Shown: positions 10,287-20,458, numbered from the stretch's first letter. The stretch: DNA of 64,000 nucleotides from Collimonas sp. OK607 (GCF_900111995.1 NZ_FOKF01000025.1:1-64000), one strand, 5' to 3'. The notes: generated by a model not told the origin, from the letters alone. Program-made: numbers and translations.

Positions 10287-10382
10287 AAATATGACCCTCA
10301 GTCATGCAACAACTGACAGTTGCTATCGGCTGAAGCAAAAGATGCATTTTCAATATTACCTCCCAGTCGCGCAAATCGTAGT

Positions 10383-12782
10383 TCAAATCAGGCGAGGCGC
10401 GGTCTCCCCATCAATGCCGATCCGATATCCCATGGCACGGTATCCTTTCTGGCGTTTGTCCCACATGCGCAGCAACGCTGGATGACCGGCATCAACGTAG
10501 TCGATAATGCGCACGTCGGTCTTGCTAGCGTGCTCCCGATGCAGACGACCGGCATACTGCTGTAACGTGCCCTTCCACGATATCGGCATCGCTAGCACGA
10601 GCGTATCGAGCGGAGGATGGTCGAAACCTTCGCCGACGAGTTTGCCGGTGGCGAGAAGAACGCGGGGTGCGTCTGACGACAGAATTTCAAGTGACTTGAG
10701 TATCGTGGCTCTCTGCTTTTTCGATAGTCGGCCGTGTAGCGTAAAGAAGTGTTCTACGCGTCCACCCAACGCAGTGTTGATCGCCTCCAAATGCTCGGTT
10801 CGCTCAGTCAAGACCAGCACTTTGCGCCCCTGACGAAAAGATTCAACGATTTCATCAGCGATGGCTTGCGTTCGACCTGCATCGTTCGCTACATGCCGAA
10901 AAATGTCCTGAATAGCAGCGTCTGGAGGCAACTCAATCCGGTTATCTATCATGCGCGGCAATACCACCAAATCATGTGGCGCGTTGGCGGGCTTGGCTGC
11001 AGTGTGCCGAATTGGCCCGCACTGCATGAAGATGACCGGCTGCTGCCCATCGCGGCGAATCGGGGTGGCAGTCAGCCCAAGCACGTACTTAGCCTTGGCA
11101 CGCTTCAGAATCGCCTCAAACGAAAACGCAGACAGATGGTGACATTCATCAACCACGATGTGGCCGTAGTTTTCGATCAGATCGCTGGTCTCTCCTTGTC
11201 GTGACAAGGACTGCATCACTGCGATGTCGATCTTACCGGTGGACTTGACCTTGCCTCCGCCAATAGTGCCGACCACGCCTTTGCCTATACCGAGAAAGGT
11301 TTGCAACCGCTCCTGCCACTGCTTGAGCAATTCAGTTCGATGCACCAGCACCAAGGTGTTCACACCGCGCCTCGCGATCAGCGCTGCAGCAGTCACAGTT
11401 TTCCCGAAGGCGGTTGGCGCACACAGCACGCCGGTATCGAAACGCAGCATCGCGGCTACCGCAGCCTCTTGATCGGTACGTAGCGTCCCGGCGAAGCCTA
11501 CGTCTAGCGGCTCACCTGAAAAGCGCTCATCGTTGATGTCACCGCGAATACCGTTATTGCGCAGCAATTCGATGGCTTCATCCAGGCAGCCACGCGGCAA
11601 TGCGATGTGTTTCGAATAGTTCTCAGCGCAGCCGATCACGCGCGCCTTATCCCAAGTGCTCAAGCGCATTGCTTGTGCTTTGTAAAACTCCGGGTTCTGG
11701 AATGCCGCCAGACGGATCAGCCTGTTGGCCAACGGCTGGGGTAGTTGCGCTTTCTCGAAATAGAGTAAATTCGCCAGCGTCAGCTTGACTGTCTGAGGCA
11801 TCTCCCCAGCCAATTTCGTCGATGCAGCCGCCGCGCGCTTCCACGGCTCCTGTTGATCCTCATCGGCGATGAAGGTAACGTCCAGTGGATGCGTGCCACC
11901 CGTGGCTTGCAGGATGGTGGATTCAATGTAGCTCGGTGACATCGGCCGGATGGACGCAAGAAAAGCCCATTGGTCGGGATAAGGATGAAATTCATCGTCC
12001 ACGAACACGCTGCAACCGTTCTCGCGTGGCTTTTTCTGCAAGGGCAACGCGATCAGGTTGCCGAAGCCGCCTTTTGGCACGGTGTCCTGATTCGGAAACA
12101 GCCGATCGTAAGAACTGAGCTTCAATTGCCTGGTGCGAGCGCAAGTGTGGCTAATGATGGCAGTGCCGAGCCGCCGGGCGTCCCGCGCCGGAACGCTGGA
12201 GGCAAAGAATATCCATGCGTGGGCACCGTTGCCTGAGCGTGAAATTTCCAGCGCTACCGGCACGCCCAGTTCACGACACGATTGCACAAAGGCCCGTGCG
12301 TCGGCGCGCCACTCGGCCTCGTCAAAGTCAACTGCCAGGAAGTGACAGCTGTCATCCGTCAACAACGCATAGACGCCGACCGTGTGTTCGCCAGCGAGGT
12401 GATCGTAGATGATCGAGTCCGATAGCGGAATCAATAGCCGGTTGCCACAATCGGAGCATTTTATGCGTGGCTTGTTGCAGACACCCGCGCGCCACTCGTT
12501 GGCGCAGGCGGGTGAGTACCCGGCTTTGCCGGCCTTGCTTTCCCAGCGGATCGGATAGACGTCAGTGCGGCCATGAAACAAACGGCGGAACAGGTCAAGC
12601 TTTTCCTTCGTACTCAGTGATGGTGGTTCGACGCATAGTTCCGGCGCGAGCACTTCAATACTTGCTGGCCGCTGGGATAATTGCCAGCGGATTTTATGGG
12701 AATCTAGCAGGTCGATCAAGCGGGCGTTCTCGGCGCGCAGGCGCTCCAGCTCGGCCCCTGAATCGCCTGTCATACTGCTCAT
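10383..12782 (-). CDS. Primase-helicase fusion (AEP primase domain plus SF2 DEAD/DEAH helicase)
   Basis: 799 aa. A short coiled coil (10-30) is followed by a Cys cluster (C93, C102, C109, C112) and an archaeo-eukaryotic primase-like domain with the metal motif VDFDE (151-155) and GNGAHAW (185-190), as found in TOTE-type conflict proteins. An SF2 helicase follows: Walker A PTAFGKT (456-462), DECH (545-548), TATP (571-574) and motif VI QYAGRLHR near the C-terminus. Both enzymatic halves keep their key acidic and P-loop residues. It is the largest gene of the guaA island, preceded by a 34-aa ORF with ATGA overlap. A defence or mobile-element replication role is likely; which one is not decided by the sequence. 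Confidence 0.82.
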   Translation of the reverse strand: MSSMTGDSGAELERLRAENARLIDLLDSHKIRWQLSQRPASIEVLAPELCVEPPSLSTKEKLDLFRRLFHGRTDVYPIRWESKAGKAGYSPACANEWRAGVCNKPRIKCSDCGNRLLIPLSDSIIYDHLAGEHTVGVYALLTDDSCHFLAVDFDEAEWRADARAFVQSCRELGVPVALEISRSGNGAHAWIFFASSVPARDARRLGTAIISHTCARTRQLKLSSYDRLFPNQDTVPKGGFGNLIALPLQKKPRENGCSVFVDDEFHPYPDQWAFLASIRPMSPSYIESTILQATGGTHPLDVTFIADEDQQEPWKRAAAASTKLAGEMPQTVKLTLANLLYFEKAQLPQPLANRLIRLAAFQNPEFYKAQAMRLSTWDKARVIGCAENYSKHIALPRGCLDEAIELLRNNGIRGDINDERFSGEPLDVGFAGTLRTDQEAAVAAMLRFDTGVLCAPTAFGKTVTAAALIARRGVNTLVLVHRTELLKQWQERLQTFLGIGKGVVGTIGGGKVKSTGKIDIAVMQSLSRQGETSDLIENYGHIVVDECHHLSAFSFEAILKRAKAKYVLGLTATPIRRDGQQPVIFMQCGPIRHTAAKPANAPHDLVVLPRMIDNRIELPPDAAIQDIFRHVANDAGRTQAIADEIVESFRQGRKVLVLTERTEHLEAINTALGGRVEHFFTLHGRLSKKQRATILKSLEILSSDAPRVLLATGKLVGEGFDHPPLDTLVLAMPISWKGTLQQYAGRLHREHASKTDVRIIDYVDAGHPALLRMWDKRQKGYRAMGYRIGIDGETAPRLI

Positions 12783-12883
12783 TGCGGGCGCTCCGCATTC
12801 GGCGCGGAGTCATCGCCGAGGTGAAAGAAAATGTGGCCGACGACGCGCCAGGTGCCGATGAAAGATTGTGCAGCTTTCTTCAT
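12779..12883 (-). CDS. Small ORF, 34 aa, coupled to the primase-helicase
   Basis: ATG at 12883 to TGA at 12779, encoding a 34-residue basic and aromatic peptide starting MKKAAQSFIGTWRVVGHIFF. Its stop overlaps the helicase start codon as ATGA, the arrangement of a translationally coupled pair. No convincing ribosome-binding site precedes it. It could be a true leader peptide or small partner, or the tail of a decayed gene such as darG, whose remnant lies just upstream. Confidence 0.35.
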   Translation of the reverse strand: MKKAAQSFIGTWRVVGHIFFHLGDDSAPNAERPQ

Positions 12884-12988
12884 AACTCATATTCCAGTCA
12901 GGCAAACTGCGTCAAGACGGATTGTTCAATCTCGCTGTATTCCGACATACCTGCCTTCAAGCTATAGTGGTTTGACTGTCCCGCGCGC

Positions 12989-13066
12989 TCACGCGTTCCA
13001 ACGCAATGCCAATCGCTCGCTCATCGAACAAGCGGCTAGTAAATTGCCTTGCGCAAATATCATCAT
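12989..13066 (-). pseudogene. darG-like antitoxin remnant (N-terminal fragment)
   Basis: From the ATG at 13066 the frame reads MMIFAQGNLLAA, which matches the start of DarG macrodomain antitoxins (typically MI-TQGNLLEA). It is followed after an apparent internal deletion by MSERLALRWNA, which resembles the MGKGIALQFK region, then a stop at 12989. The order downstream of a darT remnant on the same strand is the normal darT-darG order. Identification rests on recalled family motifs over a short fragment. Confidence 0.45.
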
Positions 13067-13460
13067 CAGAATTACCGCCATGTCCGGGCGAATCGACAGG
13101 GCAAGGGTGCGCGCCTGGACCTGCTGATCAATGCTTTGTTTCAGCGTTTCAGTATAGCAAACGTACCGAGCACGCCTTGAATTGGCAAATGTCGATACAG
13201 CAACGCCTCGGCCTGATAGCGCTCCATCTTCCGTGGATCGTCAGCATCGCGCTTGAAGTCTCGCCGCTGCAGGAGAGGCCAGTCAATCTCCCTCAATTGT
13301 GCCAGATCACTATATTAATTAGTCCAGTCCGGGATGGCAGCGCACCATCGGCAAGAAAACCACCCGTGCCTGAAAATTTCCTCAGTTCATCGACCGGTTT
13401 TCAGAAGACATCGACTTGCAAGCGGTCAAGCGATAACTGCTGACAATTCGGAATCTGCAT
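13067..13460 (-). pseudogene. darT-like toxin remnant (DUF4433 ADP-ribosyltransferase, frameshifted)
   Basis: The C-terminal half of a DarT-type DNA ADP-ribosyltransferase can be read if the frame is changed twice. One frame gives GTGGFLADGALPSRT, the next gives SDLAQLREIDWPLLQRRDF and then MERYQAEALLYRHLP, and a third gives a Cys-containing segment ending SIRPD. These correspond to the FSDGHG, LDxIDW, RxxQAEFLVHR-P and C-terminal RPxW regions of DUF4433. A stop also interrupts the upstream part (VDVF*KPVDE), and no N-terminal NAD-binding region remains. It is therefore inactive. Confidence 0.6.
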
Positions 13461-13512
13461 CCGCAAATGAAGCTCTGCGCCACGGCGGTGGTGGACTATC
13501 AGGAACTCGGCC

Positions 13513-13558
13513 GTTCCATTTATTCGTCACTTATTTGCATTCGACGAATAAATGGAAC
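13513..13558. promoter_or_regulatory. Perfect 16-bp inverted repeat, putative AbiEi operator
   Basis: GTTCCATTTATTCGTC at 13513-13528 and its exact reverse complement at 13543-13558 are separated by 14 bp. The right arm covers an ATG at 13552 and ends 14 bp before the preferred abiEi start at 13573. AbiEi antitoxins of characterised type IV systems repress their own operon by binding inverted repeats of this kind, so autoregulation is likely. Confidence 0.65.
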
Positions 13559-13572
13559 ATACTGAACGGACC

Positions 13573-14178
13573 ATGCGCCATGAAACCCACACCCAACGCG
13601 TCCTTGACCTGCTTCGTCAGAAGGGGATGCTGCGTCCCAGCGATCTTGATGGCATCGGCGCTCCCCGGGTGGTCCTGACGCGCATGACGGCTAACGGGCA
13701 ACTGGAGAAAGCAGGTCGCGGCCTATATCGGCTGCCCGACAGCCAAGGCTCCGAACATGAGAGCCTGGCCGCCATCGCAACCAAGGTGCCACAGGCGGTA
13801 TTTTGCCTGCTCACCGCCCTGCAGTTCCACGAACTGACCACGCAACTGCCACGCCAGGTCTGGATCGCCATGCCGCGCGGCAGTCATGTGCCCAAGGTCG
13901 ACTATCCGCCGATCAAGATGGTCCAGTACTCCGGCGAAGCGTATTCCGAAGGGATTGAGGTTGTTGAACGTGATCAAGTCGCGCTGCGGGTCTACTGTGT
14001 GGCCAAGACCATCGCCGACTGCTTCAAGCACCGCAACAAGATCGGACTGGACGTGGCGCTGGAGGCACTCAAGGATGCACGATCGCAAAAGAAGGCCAGC
14101 GCTGACGACCTCTGGCGCTTCGCCAAGATTTGCCGCGTCGCTAATGTGATGCGCCCCTACCTCGAGGTGATTGAATGA
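13573..14178 (+). CDS. AbiEi family antitoxin (type IV toxin-antitoxin)
   Basis: About 201 aa. The N-terminal winged helix-turn-helix reads QRVLDLLRQKGMLRPSDLDGIG, then VVLTRM and GRGLYRLP, and a C-terminal domain follows. In characterised systems AbiEi represses the operon and neutralises AbiEii without direct binding. An in-frame ATG at 13552 lies inside the palindromic operator, so I prefer the ATG at 13573. It overlaps abiEii as ATGA. The pair lies in the guaA island and is opposite in strand to the primase-helicase. Confidence 0.85.
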   Translation: MRHETHTQRVLDLLRQKGMLRPSDLDGIGAPRVVLTRMTANGQLEKAGRGLYRLPDSQGSEHESLAAIATKVPQAVFCLLTALQFHELTTQLPRQVWIAMPRGSHVPKVDYPPIKMVQYSGEAYSEGIEVVERDQVALRVYCVAKTIADCFKHRNKIGLDVALEALKDARSQKKASADDLWRFAKICRVANVMRPYLEVIE

Positions 14179-15077
14179 CCAAAGATCTCGCCGCGTCGGT
14201 GCGGGCACGCCTTCTGAATGTCGCCAAGGCGCAGGGCACGGACTTCAACCAGGTTCTGGTGCGCTTTGCGCTGGAGCGCATGCTGTACCGCCTGAGCCAA
14301 TCCAAGCATGCCGATCAATTCCTTCTCAAGGGGGCATTACTGTTTACGCTCTGGTATGACATGCCCCACCGGCCAACGCGTGATGCAGATCTGCTCGGCT
14401 TCGGGCCGAGCGACCTTGCATCGATCACCCAGACGTTCCGTGACATCGCAGGCGTCGATGTTGAGGATGGCATCATCTTCGATCCTGCAACGGTGAGCGT
14501 TGAAGAGATCCGTAAAGATGCGGGGTACCCCGGCGCTAGGGTGTTGATTACGGGCGAAATTGCCAAGGCACGGTGCAGGACGCAGATCGACATCGGGTTC
14601 GGTGACGCGGTCACGCCTGGCCCGGTTCACGCCATCTATCCGGTGCTGATCGAAGACCTCCCGGCTCCTCGGCTGCGCACATACCCTGCCTACACCGTCG
14701 TCTCGGAAAAGCTTCACGCTATTGTCTTGCTCGGCATGACCAATAGTCGCTTGAAGGATTACCTAGACATCTGGGTGCTGCTGGATCGCGAAGCGCTCAA
14801 CGCCCACACTTTGGCCAGAGCGATCGCTGCAACCTTCGTTCGGCGGGGGATGTCGGTTCCGGTCGCTCTGCCCATTGGCCTGACTGATGAGTTTGCTACC
14901 GATCCATCACGGCAGACCATGTGGCTTGCATTCCTCAAGAAGAACCAACTCGCCGTTACGCCACTGCTCGAAGTGGTGACGACCCTTCGAACAATGCTGG
15001 GGCCAGCACTCATTCTGGCCACAGCGCTCGAGGCCACAGCAGGCGCAGTTGATGTTGACAAACAGCCCTCTTCGTAG
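14175..15077 (+). CDS. AbiEii family nucleotidyltransferase toxin
   Basis: 300-aa member of the DUF1814 nucleotidyltransferase family, the toxin of type IV abortive-infection modules. Motifs are intact: LKGALLF (Lys52, Gly53), RPTRDADLL with Asp70/Asp72, QIDIGFGD with Asp139, SEKLHA with Lys179 and RLKDYLD (192-198). Related toxins add nucleotides to tRNA acceptor stems. Everything visible suggests an active enzyme. Translation is coupled to abiEi through the 4-nt overlap. Confidence 0.87.
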   Translation: MTKDLAASVRARLLNVAKAQGTDFNQVLVRFALERMLYRLSQSKHADQFLLKGALLFTLWYDMPHRPTRDADLLGFGPSDLASITQTFRDIAGVDVEDGIIFDPATVSVEEIRKDAGYPGARVLITGEIAKARCRTQIDIGFGDAVTPGPVHAIYPVLIEDLPAPRLRTYPAYTVVSEKLHAIVLLGMTNSRLKDYLDIWVLLDREALNAHTLARAIAATFVRRGMSVPVALPIGLTDEFATDPSRQTMWLAFLKKNQLAVTPLLEVVTTLRTMLGPALILATALEATAGAVDVDKQPSS

Positions 15078-15140
15078 GTCTCAGTGTCTCAGCCGGCAGG
15101 ATGAGCACAGGTGTCCATCCTACGACTAACAAGAAAACAA

Positions 15141-15164
15141 AAAGCCCGCATTCACGCGGGCTTT
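15141..15164 (-). terminator. guaA intrinsic terminator
   Basis: AAAGCCCGC (15141-15149) pairs with GCGGGCTTT (15156-15164) around a 6-nt loop; the minus strand then runs TTGTTTT. It is positioned 42 nt after the guaA stop. A diverged duplicate is found at 10122-10145. Confidence 0.8.
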
Positions 15165-15200
15165 GGAGCAGTATCTACTTCTAACTGGCGAGTACCAGAC

Positions 15201-15220
15201 TCAGATCATTCCCACTCAAT
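15201..15220 (-). repeat. Direct repeat within guaA 3' end (putative att site, right)
   Basis: Partner of the repeat at 10186-10205, 20 of 20 bases identical. It covers the stop codon and the last four codons of guaA, so insertion at this site restores an intact gene. Confidence 0.7.
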
Positions 15221-16786
15221 CGTAGCTGGCGGTTTACCCGAAATGTCATACACCACGCGATTGATCCCACGTACTTCATTGATGATGCGGTTAGACACCC
15301 GCCCCAGCAACTCATGCGGCAGGTGCGCCCAATGCGCAGTCATGAAGTCCTGCGTTTGCACTGCACGCAAGGCAACCACGTATTCATAAGTACGGCCATC
15401 GCCCATCACGCCAACCGACTTGACTGGCAAGAACACAGCAAACGCCTGGCTGGTCTTGTCGTACCAGGACTCATCCTCGTCGTCTTTGGTATTGCGCAGT
15501 TCTTCAATGAAGATGGCGTCGGCGCGACGCAGCAGGTCGGCGAATTCCTTTTTGACTTCACCAAGGATCCGTACACCCAAACCCGGGCCAGGGAACGGAT
15601 GGCGATACACCATTGAATGCGGCAAACCGAGCGCAACGCCCAGCTTGCGCACTTCATCCTTGAACAGTTCGCGCAGCGGTTCCAGCAATTGCAGGTTCAG
15701 CGTTTCCGGCAAACCGCCGACATTGTGGTGGCTCTTGATGGTGTGCGCGGCGTTCTTGCCCTTGCCTGCACTTTCGATCACATCCGGGTAAATGGTCCCT
15801 TGTGCCAGCCACTTTGCATTCTTCAGCTTGGCAGATTCGACCTGGAACACTTCGACGAATTCACGGCCGATGATCTTGCGCTTGGCTTCCGGATCGGTGA
15901 CGCCGGTCAGGTGGCCCATGAACTGTGCGGTGGCGTCGACATGGATCACCTTGACGCCGAGATTCTGGGCAAACATCTCCATTACCATCTTGCCTTCGTC
16001 GAGGCGCAACAGGCCGTGGTCGACGAATACGCATGTCAGCTGATCGCCGATGGCTCGATGGATCAGGGCTGCGGCGACACTGCTGTCGACGCCGCCGGAC
16101 AAGCCCAGGATTACCTCGTCGCTACCAACTTGCTTACGGATCGACTCAACCGCCTCGGCGATGTAGTCCGGCATGTTCCAGTCTGGTGTGCAGCCGCAGA
16201 TATCGATGACAAAACGCGTCAGGATCGCTTCGCCTTGCACGGTGTGTGTGACTTCCGGATGGAACTGCACAGCATAAAATTTACGCTCTTCGTCGGCCAT
16301 GCCGGCGACCGGGCAGTTCGGGGTCGATGCCATCAGCTTGAAGCCGGGCGGCATTTCATTGACCTTGTCGCCGTGGCTCATCCAGACCTTCAGCATGGCA
16401 TGCGAATCGGGTGTAACGAAATCGCTGATATCTTTCAGCAGCGCTGTATGACCGCGCGCGCGGACTTCGGCGTAACCGAATTCACGGACCTTGCCCATCT
16501 CGACCTTGCCGCCCAGTTGCTCGGCCATGGTTTGCATGCCGTAGCAGATGCCGAACACCGGCACACCAAGCTCGAATACCGCTTGCGGCGCGCGTGGGGT
16601 ATCGCCGTCGGTGACGCTATTCGGGCCGCCTGACAAGATCACGCCGGCAGCGCCGTAGTTACGGATGAATTCGTCGGACACATCGTAAGGATAAACTTCA
16701 GAAAACACGCCGGCTTCGCGCACGCGCCGTGCGATCAGTTGGGTTACCTGGGAGCCGAAATCGAGGATGAGGATTTTTGAGTGCAT
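15206..16786 (-). CDS. guaA: GMP synthase (glutamine-hydrolysing)
   Basis: Amidates XMP to GMP in purine synthesis. The N-terminal class I glutamine amidotransferase domain has Cys81 in GICYGMQ and the His176/Glu178 pair in FHPE; the ATP pyrophosphatase domain has the PP-loop SGGVDSS at 230-236; the C-terminal dimerisation domain ends in ATIEWE. 526 aa, full length. It lies 114 nt downstream of guaB on the same strand, the standard purine pair. Its 3' end is the insertion site of the accessory island. Confidence 0.98.
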   Translation of the reverse strand: MHSKILILDFGSQVTQLIARRVREAGVFSEVYPYDVSDEFIRNYGAAGVILSGGPNSVTDGDTPRAPQAVFELGVPVFGICYGMQTMAEQLGGKVEMGKVREFGYAEVRARGHTALLKDISDFVTPDSHAMLKVWMSHGDKVNEMPPGFKLMASTPNCPVAGMADEERKFYAVQFHPEVTHTVQGEAILTRFVIDICGCTPDWNMPDYIAEAVESIRKQVGSDEVILGLSGGVDSSVAAALIHRAIGDQLTCVFVDHGLLRLDEGKMVMEMFAQNLGVKVIHVDATAQFMGHLTGVTDPEAKRKIIGREFVEVFQVESAKLKNAKWLAQGTIYPDVIESAGKGKNAAHTIKSHHNVGGLPETLNLQLLEPLRELFKDEVRKLGVALGLPHSMVYRHPFPGPGLGVRILGEVKKEFADLLRRADAIFIEELRNTKDDEDESWYDKTSQAFAVFLPVKSVGVMGDGRTYEYVVALRAVQTQDFMTAHWAHLPHELLGRVSNRIINEVRGINRVVYDISGKPPATIEWE

Positions 16787-16900
16787 GGTGGAGGCCTGGT
16801 AGCTGATTTAGCAAAAAATGAGAATCTTTAAACTGCACGCGCCACCTGCGACTATGCCGCAGGTGGCGCGTTCATGAGACAGAGTCAAGACTGAACCAAA

Positions 16901-18393
<1,493 letters not shown>

Positions 18394-18571
18394 CAGAAAT
18401 CCAGGCAAGTCGCCTAACGCTGCGCGATTTTACGCAGCAACAGATAAAATATTTCCACAAAGCACTATCCTTCAATTGACACGACTGGTAAAACATGGCG
18501 AAATCTGCGCACTGTTTTTAGTTCGACTTTTCCGTTTTTTTTCACTTTTAATGCGCCACCAAGGACAAGCA

Positions 18572-19114
18572 ATGAATGCACCTCGCCTGAAACAGGTTTT
18601 CTCCGCCACCGCGGCACTGGTTTTGCTCAGCCTGGCGACTTCCGCCCTGGCGCAGTTCGTGTGGCTGGATGAAAAAGGCGTCAAACAATATTCAGACCAA
18701 CCGCCCCCGCCTTCGGTCCCGAACAAGCGCATCCTGAAAGCACCGGGCCAGCACCTGCCGCGCAATGCCGGCTATGCCGGTTCAGAAGATGCCGCGGCTA
18801 ACGCAACGACTGCGGACGCTGCCGGCGACAGCAAGCCAGATGCAAAAGCGGCGCCGACTGTCGCCGAGCAGAATGCCGCATTTCAAAAACGTAAGGCTGA
18901 GCAGGCTGAAAAGAGCAAGAAAGCCGAGCAGGACGCCAAACTGGCCTCTAACAAGGCAGAAAATTGCAACCGTGCCCGCGCCAACCAGCGCGCCTTGGAT
19001 ACCGGCGCACGGATTGCCCAGACCGACGCCAACGGCGAGCGCTCATACATGACCGATCAGCAGCGAGCGCAGCAAAGCGCGCAGAACCAAGAGGCTCTGA
19101 ACGACTGTCAGTAA
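18572..19114 (+). CDS. DUF4124 domain periplasmic protein
   Basis: 180 aa from the ATG at 18572, which is preceded by an AAGGA site; an in-frame ATG 96 nt upstream has no such site. A signal peptide ends at SALA-QFVW. The DUF4124 core follows (FVWLDEKGVKQYSDQPPPP). The rest is Ala/Lys/Glu-rich and likely coiled (about 95-140), with a Cys near the end. Its function is unknown; such proteins are common in Betaproteobacteria. Transcribed alone, divergent from guaB, and ended by a strong hairpin. Confidence 0.78.
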   Translation: MNAPRLKQVFSATAALVLLSLATSALAQFVWLDEKGVKQYSDQPPPPSVPNKRILKAPGQHLPRNAGYAGSEDAAANATTADAAGDSKPDAKAAPTVAEQNAAFQKRKAEQAEKSKKAEQDAKLASNKAENCNRARANQRALDTGARIAQTDANGERSYMTDQQRAQQSAQNQEALNDCQ

Positions 19115-19147
19115 GCCAGTGAATTAGGAAGTGAAATAGAAAACCGT

Positions 19148-19175
19148 AAAAGCCCGCCGGTCAGCGGGCTTTTTT
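19148..19175 (+). terminator. Intrinsic terminator of the DUF4124 gene
   Basis: AGCCCGC (19151-19157) pairs with GCGGGCT (19164-19170) with a 6-nt loop and is followed by six T. The loop contains the stop codon of the convergent rnfH gene, so the site serves the plus strand and overlaps the end of the minus-strand gene. Confidence 0.85.
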
Positions 19176-19475
19176 ATCGGCGCGTTTGCGGCGCGACTCC
19201 ATCGGATCGGCAATCAGCGGACGATAGATTTCAATCCGGTCCTGATCGCGCAATACGGTATCCAGCGTCTTCAGCTTGCCATAGATGCCGACCCGCCAGC
19301 AGCTAAGGTCGATTTCGCGTATTTCCTCCAGCAAGCCGCTGCGTTTGATACCGTCGTGCAGCAGCGTGCCAGCCGGTACCGACAGCTGCTTCAGGGCCTG
19401 AACACCAGGGCTGGCGTAACAGACCTGGATCTGTATCAGTGTTTCGTTAGCGGCCTTGTCAGTCATGATGGCCAT
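19161..19475 (-). CDS. RnfH family protein
   Basis: 104-aa UPF0125/RnfH protein with a ubiquitin-like beta-grasp fold expected. Typical features are IQVCYASPGVQ, VGIYGKLKTLDTVLRDQDRIEIYRPL and a basic C-terminal tail (ESRRKRADKK). The cellular role is not established. It overlaps the end of ratA (start ATG at 19475 or 19466), the conserved pairing ratA-rnfH next to smpB seen in many proteobacteria. Confidence 0.85.
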   Translation of the reverse strand: MAIMTDKAANETLIQIQVCYASPGVQALKQLSVPAGTLLHDGIKRSGLLEEIREIDLSCWRVGIYGKLKTLDTVLRDQDRIEIYRPLIADPMESRRKRADKKAR

Positions 19476-19899
19476 ATACCACGTCGGCGCGCTTGCAGAA
19501 GGAATCGACGAAACTGTTGGCGATCATGCTGAATACCGGTCCGATCAGTTTTTCCAGGATCTTGCTGGAGAATTCGTAGTGCAAATCGAATTCGATCTTG
19601 CAGGCATCGGCCCGCAATGCCTTGAAACTCCAGTTGCCGTCGAGGTGCTTGAACGGCCCTTCGACCAGGCGCATCTGCATCGCGCTGGGCGGCGTGTTGC
19701 TATTTTCAGTAGTAAACGATTGCTTGATACCGTGGTAATGTATGTTCAGCGTCGCAACCAGCTTGCCGGCACCCCGCTCACGTACGTCCACCCCGCCGCA
19801 CCACGGCAGGAATTGCGGGTAGTCTTCGACCCGATCGACCAGCGCAAACATCTGTTCAGCGCTATATCCCAAAAGAACCGTTTTATGCACTACTGCCAT
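19459..19899 (-). CDS. ratA: RatA/COQ10-like START-domain protein
   Basis: 146-aa polyketide-cyclase/START fold protein. Typical motifs are YSAEQMFALVDRVEDYPQFLPWC near the start and FSSKILEKLIGPVF near the end. In E. coli the relative RatA was reported to inhibit 70S assembly; mitochondrial COQ10 binds ubiquinone. Which role applies here cannot be read from sequence. It diverges from smpB across 67 nt, a conserved arrangement. Confidence 0.88.
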   Translation of the reverse strand: MAVVHKTVLLGYSAEQMFALVDRVEDYPQFLPWCGGVDVRERGAGKLVATLNIHYHGIKQSFTTENSNTPPSAMQMRLVEGPFKHLDGNWSFKALRADACKIEFDLHYEFSSKILEKLIGPVFSMIANSFVDSFCKRADVVYGHHD

Positions 19900-19966
19900 T
19901 GAATATCAACCATTTGATAGAATCACAACTTGAAATTTTAACCGACCTGCGCGATTTTCCTAATAC

Positions 19967-20416
19967 ATGAGCATTATTGACAACAAAAAAGTCTTCCACG
20001 ACTACTTCATCGAAGAGCGTTACGAGGCAGGCATGGAGTTGCACGGCTGGGAAGTGAAGTCCATCCGCGCCGGCCGCGCCAATCTGAAAGAATCCTATGT
20101 CATTGTCCGCAACGGCGAAATCTACCTGTTTGGCGCCCACATCAGCGCCCTCCTCAGCGCGTCCAGCCATGTCCATCCGGAAGCAGTGCGCACCCGCAAG
20201 CTACTGCTGCACGCGGAGGAAATCAAGAAGCTGATCATGAAGGTCGAGCGTTCCGGCTACACGCTGGTGCCAATCAACCTGCATTATCTGCGTGGCCGCA
20301 TCAAATGCGAAATCGGCCTGGCCAAGGGTAAGAAACAGCACGACAAGCGCGATACCGAGCGCCAGCGCGACGGTGAGCGTGAAGTGCAGGCTGCGATGAA
20401 GCAGCACCGGCGCTAA
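19967..20416 (+). CDS. smpB: SsrA-binding protein SmpB
   Basis: Partner of tmRNA in trans-translation: binds the tRNA-like part and supports ribosome rescue. 149 aa with the OB-fold core ([32 protein letters not shown]) and a basic C-terminal tail ([20 protein letters not shown]) that enters the mRNA channel. Full length. Transcribed alone and terminated by the hairpin after it. The ssrA gene itself was not seen in this window. Confidence 0.97.
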   Translation: MSIIDNKKVFHDYFIEERYEAGMELHGWEVKSIRAGRANLKESYVIVRNGEIYLFGAHISALLSASSHVHPEAVRTRKLLLHAEEIKKLIMKVERSGYTLVPINLHYLRGRIKCEIGLAKGKKQHDKRDTERQRDGEREVQAAMKQHRR

Positions 20417-20458
20417 CCCAGAAAGCCATTAAGTCATTAAGCCAGACACAATAAAAAA

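Larger units (their letters stand above)
10009..10382. other. 374-nt gap holding the left edge of the guaA island
   Basis: No gene is visible. The stretch contains a hairpin like the guaA terminator (10122-10145), a copy of the guaA 3' end (10186-10205) and a tandem 10-bp repeat (10265-10286). The left part up to 10205 reads as the ancestral region downstream of guaA; the right part reads as island DNA. Confidence 0.6.
10186..15220. mobile_element. Genomic island inserted at guaA 3' end (integrase lost)
   Basis: About 5.0 kb bounded by the 20-bp direct repeat of the guaA end. Contents are all accessory: a primase-helicase fusion, a 34-aa ORF, a decayed darT-darG module and AbiEi/AbiEii. Islands using the guaA 3' end as integration site are known in many bacteria. 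No tyrosine recombinase gene is present, so the island is probably a stranded remnant, or its integrase was lost by deletion. Boundaries are inferred from the repeats. Confidence 0.65.

Noticed and set aside
13334-13551. Plus-strand frames upstream of abiEi
   Set aside because: They overlap the readable darT remnant on the other strand and have no ribosome-binding site or domain.
15617-16633. Plus-strand open frame of 338 codons
   Set aside because: Antisense to guaA; no domain.
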